Shown piece after piece: positions 7,137-12,817 of a DNA stretch of 12,817 bases; position 1 is the stretch's first letter; each line of letters begins with the position of its first letter. The notes beneath the pieces are model-generated. The model did not search any database and had not been told where the DNA came from. It worked only from the letters and a program-made list of their open reading frames with translations. The stretch covers positions 1-12,817 of the forward strand of contig CAMWRL010000037.1 in assembly GCA_947176685.1 (NCBI GenBank). Reading direction: 5' to 3'. The stretch comes from an uncultured Ruminococcus sp. (GTDB lineage Bacteria > Bacillota > Clostridia > Oscillospirales > Ruminococcaceae). The position numbers and the translations under genes were made by a program.

Positions 7137-8398
7137 AAAAACTGTCATTTATTGTTTCTGCCTTAATGGTGCTGTCAATGTTTTCATGCTCTTCCCGACC
7201 GTCGGAAACCGATATTGACGAAGATGAGGAAATATCTGTACAGACTTTAACAGTGTCCGACCCCGACTATTACACCAGATTCAAGGATAAGGGCATTTCC
7301 ATAAACGTGTACAACTGGGGCGAATATATTTCCACGGGTGCGGACGAAGGCACTCTTGACGTAAACGGAGAGTTTGAAAAACTCACCGGAATAAAGGTCA
7401 ACTATACCAACTACGCAACCAATGAAGAACTTTATGCAAAATTAAAAGGCGGCGGAGCAGCTTATGATGTAATTATACCGTCTGACTATATGATTAGCAA
7501 AATGATTAAGGAAAACCTTATCCAGCCGCTTAATATGGATAATATTCCGAACTTCAAGTATATTATGGAGAACTTCCGCAATCAGGCATACGACCCTGCA
7601 AATGATTACAGTGTACCTTATACATGGGGAACTGTCGGCATCATTTACGATAAAACTATGATTGACATTCCTCCGGAAGAAATTGACTGGGACTTGCTCT
7701 GGAATGAAGATTACGCCGACCAGATACTGATGTTTGACAACCCCCGTGACGCTTTCGCAATCGCTGAAATAATGTCCGGCTATTCCATAAATACGGAAGA
7801 CCCTGAAGAACTTGAAAACGCTGCCCGAAAGCTTACCAAACAGAAAAAAATTCTACAGGGTTATGTAATGGACGAGGTTTTCGACAAAATGGGAGCAGGT
7901 GATGCACTGATAGCTCCGTACTACGCCGGAGACGCTCTTACTATACTTGAGGAAAACGAAGACCTTGATTTTGTAGTCCCCGACAGCGGTACAAACCTTT
8001 TTATTGATGCAATGTGTATACCGACTTCCGCACGCCAGAAAGAAGCCGCCGAAATGTATATAAACTTTATGTGCGAACCGGATATTGCTTTTGCAAATAT
8101 AGACTATATATGTTATTCCACTCCGCATCAGGCGGCTTTTGATATGCTTGATGAAGATGTACGTGAAAGTCATATATCATATCCGGACAGCCAATTCATA
8201 GCAGATAAAACTGCTGTTTTTGTGAATCTTTCGGACGAAGCAAGCCTTAAAATGCAGAACCTCTGGACGGAAATGAAGTCCGCCGAAGACGAAACCACTA
8301 ACAGATGGCTTGTCCCGATATTCCTTATATTCTGTATACTGCTTATGATATTTGTGCTTATAAGACGGCACATTAAAGCTAAAAAAGATATTTTCTGA
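7133..8398 (+). CDS. potD: Polyamine-binding lipoprotein PotD with extra C-terminal membrane segment
   Basis: PotD captures spermidine or putrescine outside the membrane and delivers it to PotBC. The 421-residue protein starts with a lipoprotein signal whose likely acylated Cys is Cys19 (SMFSC). An acidic linker follows, and the binding domain begins near 55. Family landmarks include NWGEY (61-65), PSDY (116-119), DNPRD (202-206), FIDAMCIP (290-297) and CYSTPH (327-332). Against E. coli PotD ligand residues recalled from memory, the Trp, Tyr and Asp at 62, 65 and 292 are kept. Positions equivalent to Asp168, Glu171, Trp229 and Trp255 appear as Asn203, Asp206, Tyr264 and Phe290. A hydrophobic segment (about 392-410) followed by RRHIKAKK forms a second anchor, which is unusual. 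Typical members end near 350 residues. The start overlaps the potC stop and has AAGGAGGG upstream. Confidence 0.9.
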   Translation: MKKLSFIVSALMVLSMFSCSSRPSETDIDEDEEISVQTLTVSDPDYYTRFKDKGISINVYNWGEYISTGADEGTLDVNGEFEKLTGIKVNYTNYATNEELYAKLKGGGAAYDVIIPSDYMISKMIKENLIQPLNMDNIPNFKYIMENFRNQAYDPANDYSVPYTWGTVGIIYDKTMIDIPPEEIDWDLLWNEDYADQILMFDNPRDAFAIAEIMSGYSINTEDPEELENAARKLTKQKKILQGYVMDEVFDKMGAGDALIAPYYAGDALTILEENEDLDFVVPDSGTNLFIDAMCIPTSARQKEAAEMYINFMCEPDIAFANIDYICYSTPHQAAFDMLDEDVRESHISYPDSQFIADKTAVFVNLSDEASLKMQNLWTEMKSAEDETTNRWLVPIFLIFCILLMIFVLIRRHIKAKKDIF

Positions 8399-8403
8399 GG
8401 TGA
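8397..8403 (+). promoter_or_regulatory. Shine-Dalgarno site that selects the TTG start of the AEC permease
   Basis: GAGGTGA is a perfect complement to part of the usual 16S rRNA 3' tail and ends 6 bases before TTG at 8410. It overlaps the potD stop codon (8396-8398), which suggests translational coupling. No nearby ATG in this frame has a comparable site. Confidence 0.8.
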
Positions 8404-8409
8404 GTAGAA

Positions 8410-9366
8410 TTGTTTGCTGAAAATTTAATATTCAGTCTCAATGCAACTGTTCCGGTATTTATGATGATGATATTCGGGTGGTTCGTCAGAAAAGTCAATC
8501 TGCTGGACGAACACTCAACATCTCAGATAAATAAATTTGTTTTCAGAACGCTTCTGTCGGCACTGCTTTTTATGGACTTATCAAATGCCGACTTCGTGGA
8601 AGTATGGGACGGCAGATTTGTGATTTTCTGCATAACAGCAACCCTTATAAGTGTTGGTATTGCTTTCCTTTACTCACTGCTCCACAAGAATCCGGCAGAA
8701 CGTGGCGAAATCATTCAAGCATCTTATAGGAGCAGTGCGGCAATTCTTGGTATAGCGTTCGTGAAAAATATCTACGGTGAAGCCGCTATGGCGGCACTTA
8801 TGATTGTCGGAACAGTACCGATTTATAATATCATAGCTGTTATAACACTTTCGCTGACATCTCCGGACAGGAGCAACGCCAAATCCGGCAGACAGCTTTT
8901 TGTCAATACGCTTAAAGGCATTGTTACCAATCCCATTATTTTAGGAATCGCCGCCGGCATTATATGGTCACTGCTGAAAATTCCTCAGCCTGTTATTTTA
9001 TCAAAATCCGTTTCATATCTTGCAAATATGGCAACGCCGTTATCTCTTATAGCTCTGGGAGCATCTTTCAAGGTTGAGGACGCTAAGGGAAAACTTCCGG
9101 TAACAATCGGGATAGTGTTCATAAAACTTGTGCTTTTCTGTGTAATATTCCTGCCTGCCGCCGTGCATTTCGGATTCAGAGGAGAAAAACTTATTGCAAT
9201 ACTGGTTATGCTCGGAAGTGCTACTACCGGAAGTTGTTTTGTTATGTCAAGGAATTTCGGTCACAAAGGTACTATAACAGCGTTTGCGGTTATGCTGACC
9301 ACGCTTTGCAGTGCGTTTACTCTTACACTATGGCTGTTTATCCTTAAATCACTTAATTATATATGA
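8410..9366 (+). CDS. AEC-family (auxin efflux carrier/malate permease type) transporter
   Basis: This 318-residue protein is almost wholly hydrophobic, with about ten membrane segments in two five-segment halves. A hydrophilic loop at about 151-166 (SPDRSNAKSGRQ) sits between the halves. Family traits include the N-terminal FGWFVRKVNLLDE (22-34), TNPIILGIAAG (173-183) in the second half, and the kinked ATPLSLIALGASF (208-220). Bacterial members move organic anions such as malate or lactate, or amino-acid derivatives; the substrate cannot be read from sequence. The gene follows potD by 11 bases with a TTG start and is probably co-transcribed with the pot genes. A shared job with polyamine uptake is only a guess. 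No terminator hairpin was found after it; the secG promoter begins 26 bases downstream. Confidence 0.88.
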   Translation: MFAENLIFSLNATVPVFMMMIFGWFVRKVNLLDEHSTSQINKFVFRTLLSALLFMDLSNADFVEVWDGRFVIFCITATLISVGIAFLYSLLHKNPAERGEIIQASYRSSAAILGIAFVKNIYGEAAMAALMIVGTVPIYNIIAVITLSLTSPDRSNAKSGRQLFVNTLKGIVTNPIILGIAAGIIWSLLKIPQPVILSKSVSYLANMATPLSLIALGASFKVEDAKGKLPVTIGIVFIKLVLFCVIFLPAAVHFGFRGEKLIAILVMLGSATTGSCFVMSRNFGHKGTITAFAVMLTTLCSAFTLTLWLFILKSLNYI

Positions 9367-9392
9367 CCGATGAAATTTTTTCCGCAAAACCC

Positions 9393-9421
9393 TTGCATTC
9401 TCTTTCCGTCTATGCTATAAT
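9393..9421 (+). promoter_or_regulatory. Sigma-A promoter for secG
   Basis: TTGCAT (9393-9398) and a perfect TATAAT (9416-9421) are separated by 17 bases, and TG at 9413-9414 makes an extended -10. Transcription would start near 9428, about 25 bases before secG. It probably drives secG, rnr and the lipoprotein gene. Confidence 0.8.
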
Positions 9422-9452
9422 ATTAAATATCTGATATTCAGGAGGTTTTAAA

Positions 9453-9713
9453 ATGGGTGCATTAGAAATTGCAGGAGGTATTATAATACTTCTTGTATGT
9501 CTGGTAACTATTATTATTTGTTTGTCTCAGGAACAGAAAACTCAGGACAGTATGACCGCCGCCCTTACAGGTTCAAGTGCTGAATCTTTCTATGACAAGA
9601 ATCAGGGCAGGTCTAAAGAAGCCATTCTTAACAAGGTTACAAGAACTCTGGCTATTATTCTTTTCCTTGCTGTTCTTGCTGTCAACGTTATCCCGATATT
9701 TACTGACAAGTAA
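9453..9713 (+). CDS. secG: Preprotein translocase subunit SecG
   Basis: SecG is the small accessory subunit of the SecYEG channel and assists SecA-driven export across the cytoplasmic membrane. The 86-residue protein has the standard layout. A first membrane segment lies at about 6-25. A cytoplasmic loop, residues 26-62, includes QEQKTQDSMTAALTGSSAES and then YDKNQGRSKEAILNKVT. A second membrane segment lies at about 65-82. The Ser/Gly-rich loop with KNQGRSKE, followed by a hydrophobic helix, is typical of Clostridia SecG. The ATG follows AGGAGG by 8 bases. Its position just before rnr is a common Firmicutes arrangement and supports the call despite the short length. Confidence 0.9.
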   Translation: MGALEIAGGIIILLVCLVTIIICLSQEQKTQDSMTAALTGSSAESFYDKNQGRSKEAILNKVTRTLAIILFLAVLAVNVIPIFTDK

Positions 9714-9723
9714 TAATCCACAA

Positions 9724-9763
9724 TGCCCCGTGACAAAATAACGTCATAGGGCAATATTTTTTT
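9724..9763 (+). terminator. Terminator or attenuator hairpin between secG and rnr
   Basis: An 11-position stem pairs 9724-9734 with 9743-9753, with one C-A mismatch and one G-T pair, around an 8-base loop. It is followed by A-T-A and seven T residues. It lies 10 bases after the secG stop. No clear rnr promoter follows, so it may reduce rather than block transcription into rnr. Confidence 0.65.
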
Positions 9764-9779
9764 ATAAAAAGGAGAACTT

Positions 9780-11924
9780 ATGAAAAAGAAAAATACTTCA
9801 CAAAAAACTGACATAGAAACTTACAAGAAAAAAATAATAACTTTCTTAAAGACATACGGCAAGAAAACTATGCCTGTAAACGAACTTGAAACAAAATGCC
9901 GTTCCAAAAAACAGGGTCGGGACAACTTTATAAACGCTTTTGACCAGCTCCGCACGGACGGTATCATAACAGTCCGCAAGGGTATGAAAGCCGGTCTGTG
10001 TTCAAGACTGAACATTTATCCGGCTGTCGTCACAAGGTTAAGCAGGACTTTCGGATTTGCTGAAACAGATGACGGTACTGAATACTTTATTCCCGGAAAG
10101 TGTATGCTCGGTGCTATGCCCGGTGACCGTGTACTTGTTTCGGAAATTCCGTCACGCTCCGGCGAACCGGAAGGCGAAATTGTTGATATTATAAAATTCG
10201 GCAGTTTCACAATGACCGGAAAGATTGAATTTATTGACGGAAGATATTATCTTGTTCCGGATACCGCTTCAAAAAATCACCTCACTATCATAAAAGAAGA
10301 CAGTGTCAAGTTCAAAAACGGCGAAAAGGTTCTTGCTGAAATAGTTTTCCGTGGCAGACGGCATGCAGAACATAAAGTTAAAATTATCTCTGTTTTCGGA
10401 AGTTCCGAATATGCGTCAGCCTGCGCAAAGTCCATTCTTATGATTCACAATGCACCGGACGAATTTCCGGAAGAAGTACTAAGAGAGGCAAGGAAAATTT
10501 CCGAAGGCGGCGTACAGGAATACTGCTTCAATAACCGTGAAAATCTTTGTGATATGAAAATATTCACAATAGACGGTGCAGAGTCCAAAGACCTTGACGA
10601 CGCTGTTTCCGTACAGAAAACAGAATACGGTTATCTTCTGGGCGTTCATATTGCAGACGTTTCCCACTATGTCAGGGGAAACAGCAGCCTTGACAAAGAA
10701 GCCCTGAAACGTGGTACAAGCATCTATTATGCCGATAAGGTTGTACCTATGCTCCCCAAAGAGCTTTCCAACGGCATATGCTCCCTCAATCCCAACGAAA
10801 ACAGACTGACTCTTTCGGCGTTCATAAAGCTTGACAATGACGGCGAAATTATTTCCTACCGTTTCTGTAAAAGCGTTATCCGTTCCCGTGTAAAAGGCGT
10901 TTACTCAGAAATCAACAGCATTCTTGACGGCTCAGAGTCTCCGGAAATTACTGAAAAATATTCGGAAGTAAAAAATGAAATCTTCCTTATGAACGAACTG
11001 GCAGATATTCTCATTGCAAAGAAAAAACGCCGTAACGCTCCGGAAATCGAAACCACAGAAAGCAGGCTTGTTATTGACGACAACGGCATATGCTGTGCAG
11101 TAGTCCCCCGTATGCGTGGAAAATCCGAACAGATTATAGAGGAATTTATGCTGACCGCCAACGAAGCCGCCGCAAAACTTGCCCGTGAAAAGAAAGTACC
11201 GTTCGTCTACAGAATACACGAGAATCCACCCGAAGCAAAAGTTGAAAAGCTTCACGAAATTCTCCCGAAATTCGGTCTGGAGTGTCCGCACTTCACGGAG
11301 TTCAGACCTGCCCACGCCGCTAAAATCCTTGAAAGCGCAAAGGGTACAGACAAGTTTGAAGCCGTCAATCTGCTTGTACTGCGTTCTATGTCAAAAGCTA
11401 AATATTCCGTTGAGCCTGTCGGTCATTTCGGACTTGTGCTGGAAGATTATGCACATTTCACATCACCTATAAGACGTTATCCGGATTTGGCTATCCACCG
11501 CATTATTACAGACATTCTCGCCGGTTATGACAATGAATGGCTTAATAAACGTTATTCAGGTTTCGCCGTGAGTGCCGCTGAACATTCTTCCGATGCGGAA
11601 GTGAGAGCCATAACCATTGAAAGAGAATGCGAAAACTGTTACAAGGCTGAATATATGAAGTCCCATATCGGAGAGACTTTTTCTGCACGTATTTCAGGCG
11701 TGACAGAATTTGGATTCTATGTACAGCTTCCGGACACTATCGAGGGACTTGTCCATATACGGACGCTTCCGGAGGGAGAATACGACTATTCCGAACCCGT
11801 TTCACTGACTGAACGTTTTAGCGGAGTTTCCTATACTCTCGGACAGTCTGTACAGGTAATATGTTCAGCCGTAAACGTCAATGATGGTATCATTGACTTT
11901 GTGCTTGACGATGATGAGGACTGA
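9780..11924 (+). CDS. rnr: Ribonuclease R (3'-5' exoribonuclease)
   Basis: RNase R degrades RNA from the 3' end, including structured RNA, and in many bacteria works with tmRNA/SmpB. The 714-residue protein has the family's domain order. A basic winged-helix N-terminal region (about 10-75) is followed by cold-shock-type domains (about 80-205), the RNB catalytic domain (about 250-580) and a C-terminal S1 domain (about 640-712). The catalytic motif DGAESKDLDDA is at 265-275, with metal-binding acidic residues among Asp265, 271, 273 and 274. Other signatures are HIADVSHYV (290-298), IIEEFMLTANE (452-462) and TSPIRRYPDL (561-570). The usual Lys-rich tail is absent; the protein ends in an acidic LDDDED. 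GGAG precedes ATG 9780. The lipoprotein gene follows after 4 bases. Confidence 0.96.
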   Translation: MKKKNTSQKTDIETYKKKIITFLKTYGKKTMPVNELETKCRSKKQGRDNFINAFDQLRTDGIITVRKGMKAGLCSRLNIYPAVVTRLSRTFGFAETDDGTEYFIPGKCMLGAMPGDRVLVSEIPSRSGEPEGEIVDIIKFGSFTMTGKIEFIDGRYYLVPDTASKNHLTIIKEDSVKFKNGEKVLAEIVFRGRRHAEHKVKIISVFGSSEYASACAKSILMIHNAPDEFPEEVLREARKISEGGVQEYCFNNRENLCDMKIFTIDGAESKDLDDAVSVQKTEYGYLLGVHIADVSHYVRGNSSLDKEALKRGTSIYYADKVVPMLPKELSNGICSLNPNENRLTLSAFIKLDNDGEIISYRFCKSVIRSRVKGVYSEINSILDGSESPEITEKYSEVKNEIFLMNELADILIAKKKRRNAPEIETTESRLVIDDNGICCAVVPRMRGKSEQIIEEFMLTANEAAAKLAREKKVPFVYRIHENPPEAKVEKLHEILPKFGLECPHFTEFRPAHAAKILESAKGTDKFEAVNLLVLRSMSKAKYSVEPVGHFGLVLEDYAHFTSPIRRYPDLAIHRIITDILAGYDNEWLNKRYSGFAVSAAEHSSDAEVRAITIERECENCYKAEYMKSHIGETFSARISGVTEFGFYVQLPDTIEGLVHIRTLPEGEYDYSEPVSLTERFSGVSYTLGQSVQVICSAVNVNDGIIDFVLDDDED

Positions 11925-11928
11925 TATT

Positions 11929-12753
11929 ATGAAAAAATTTCTTATAATGCTTATTGCTTTAACTGCACTTTGCGGCTGCGAAAAAAAAGAAAATACCTCT
12001 CAGCCTGACGAGTTTTCAACAATCACACAAGAAGATGTTGAAAACTCTGCCGTTCCGGAAACGTCCACAACCGCTGAAATACAGACAACTGCAAGTATTA
12101 CAAATGTTTCCGGCACTGTTACACAAACCGCAACTACAGAAATTTCCACTGTTTTCAACACTGTTTCAACAACTATTCAACAGGATTCCGACCGCCAGCC
12201 CGACCCTCTGGATAATTCTTTTTCCTATGATGAAAACGGTATGCCGGAGGCTGACCAGACTCTCGCCGAAAGTGATGACAGACGCTTAATAGCAATTGGA
12301 CAGTCTCTTTTTGAAATTGCATGCGATTTTCAGTGGAAATTCACTGTCGGCTGTCCATATGAAATTGATACTAATTCTACTGTACAGAACGGTTTCGGCT
12401 GGACGTACTACAAAATTATTAACAGTAATATACACTCTCTTGCTGATATTGAAAACATTTATTACGGCGTTTTCAGTGACCGCTACCCGAATGAAGACCT
12501 GAAAATGCTGTACCTTGACTTTGAAGGGGACGTTTATGCACTCAACGGTCAGCGTGAAATGAATCCTTATTATTCTTTTTCAAGAATAAAAGATGTTCAG
12601 TCACGCACAGATGACAAAATTTTTTTCACCGTGGAAAACTATTTTGAGGGTACAGACATGAATCCCGATGAATCCTACTCCGAAACAGAGACTTTTTCAA
12701 TAGTCACTTACGACAACAAAATAAGAATAGGACAATTCCGACTGCCTTACTAA
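11929..12753 (+). CDS. Threonine-rich-linker lipoprotein of unknown function
   Basis: This 274-residue protein has a clear lipoprotein signal peptide: MKK, a hydrophobic core, and the lipobox LCGC, giving acylated Cys17. A Thr/Ser/Gln-rich low-complexity linker (about 20-88) would span the wall. A globular domain follows at about 118-274, with Cys132 and Cys142 close enough to form a disulfide. The YYKI..S..DIENIYYGVFSD pattern and the LYLDFEGDVYALNG region faintly recall the IseA/YoeB group of cell-wall DL-endopeptidase inhibitors. That is a weak resemblance from memory, not a call. The start at 11929 is preferred because the signal peptide begins there and GAGGA (11916-11920) lies 8 bases upstream. 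An in-frame ATG at 11881 would give an implausible extension inside rnr. Co-transcription with rnr is likely. Confidence 0.8.
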   Translation: MKKFLIMLIALTALCGCEKKENTSQPDEFSTITQEDVENSAVPETSTTAEIQTTASITNVSGTVTQTATTEISTVFNTVSTTIQQDSDRQPDPLDNSFSYDENGMPEADQTLAESDDRRLIAIGQSLFEIACDFQWKFTVGCPYEIDTNSTVQNGFGWTYYKIINSNIHSLADIENIYYGVFSDRYPNEDLKMLYLDFEGDVYALNGQREMNPYYSFSRIKDVQSRTDDKIFFTVENYFEGTDMNPDESYSETETFSIVTYDNKIRIGQFRLPY

Positions 12754-12770
12754 TGTTAAATTCTTGTTAA
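12754..12770 (+). promoter_or_regulatory. Pho-box-like direct repeat, 11-bp period
   Basis: TGTTAA occurs at 12754-12759 and again at 12765-12770. On the other strand this reads TTAACA-N5-TTAACA. The 11-bp period and half-site resemble PhoP/PhoB-family response-regulator sites. The repeat lies 16 bases upstream of the -35 of the promoter at 12787, in the same 11-bp phase as that box. It starts right after the lipoprotein stop codon. Confidence 0.4.
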
Positions 12771-12786
12771 ACTTTTCACGTTTCTA

Positions 12787-12814
12787 TTGACTAATGCAAA
12801 ATATGAGTTAGAAT
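12787..12814 (+). promoter_or_regulatory. Promoter reading out of the window
   Basis: TTGACT (12787-12792, five of six) and TAGAAT (12809-12814, five of six) are 16 bases apart. It points at a gene beyond the right edge, which is not visible. No terminator hairpin was found between the lipoprotein gene and this promoter. Confidence 0.55.
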
Positions 12815-12817
12815 TAT

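Noticed and set aside
11881..11928. ATG at 11881 as the start of the lipoprotein
   Set aside because: It would put 16 extra residues before a complete lipoprotein signal peptide, within the end of rnr.
1..12817. CRISPR array, insertion sequence, prophage or defence genes
   Set aside because: No spaced direct-repeat arrays, transposase, integrase, or toxin/nuclease genes other than RNase R were seen. Gene content is mostly housekeeping and transport.

Overview
This window looks like chromosomal DNA from a low-GC Gram-positive anaerobe, most plausibly a Ruminococcus-like member of the Oscillospiraceae/Clostridia. The evidence is AT-rich intergenic DNA, strong GGAGG-type ribosome binding sites, two TTG starts, lipobox signal peptides, and a secG-rnr pair of the kind usual in Firmicutes. 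The genus-level guess is inference. All ten genes supported here lie on the + strand. No tRNA, rRNA, insertion sequence, prophage gene or CRISPR array was seen.

Layout. Bases 1-618 are non-coding. They hold a palindrome, a good sigma-A promoter with an extended -10 (229-257), and a leader of about 355 nt with several nested helices that can be drawn by eye. The leader precedes an unrecognised protein with two membrane segments (619-1152), which ends at a hairpin terminator. Next is glmM (1255-2640), phosphoglucosamine mutase of the UDP-GlcNAc pathway, closed by a strong terminator. A second strong promoter (2763-2791) drives a Wzz-like two-membrane-segment protein (2867-4375). An imperfect hairpin then precedes a complete polyamine ABC importer, potA-potB-potC-potD (4461-8398), with ATGA overlaps or very short gaps. 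An AEC-family permease gene (8410-9366) follows 11 nt later. A third promoter (9393-9421) drives secG (9453-9713) and, past a hairpin with a T-run, rnr (9780-11924). A lipoprotein gene (11929-12753) follows 4 nt after rnr. The last 64 bases hold a Pho-box-like 11-bp direct repeat and a promoter pointing out of the window.

How the genes fit together. GlmM supplies GlcN-1-P for cell wall and surface glycans. The Wzz-like protein probably acts in surface polysaccharide assembly. PotABCD imports polyamines, and the AEC permease may move an organic anion. SecG serves the Sec translocon that exports the two lipoproteins. RNase R degrades structured RNA. Most of the region is conserved housekeeping content. 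The least explained parts are the 264-618 leader with its unknown membrane protein, the PotD with an extra C-terminal membrane anchor, the lipoprotein directly behind rnr, and the response-regulator-like repeat at the right edge.
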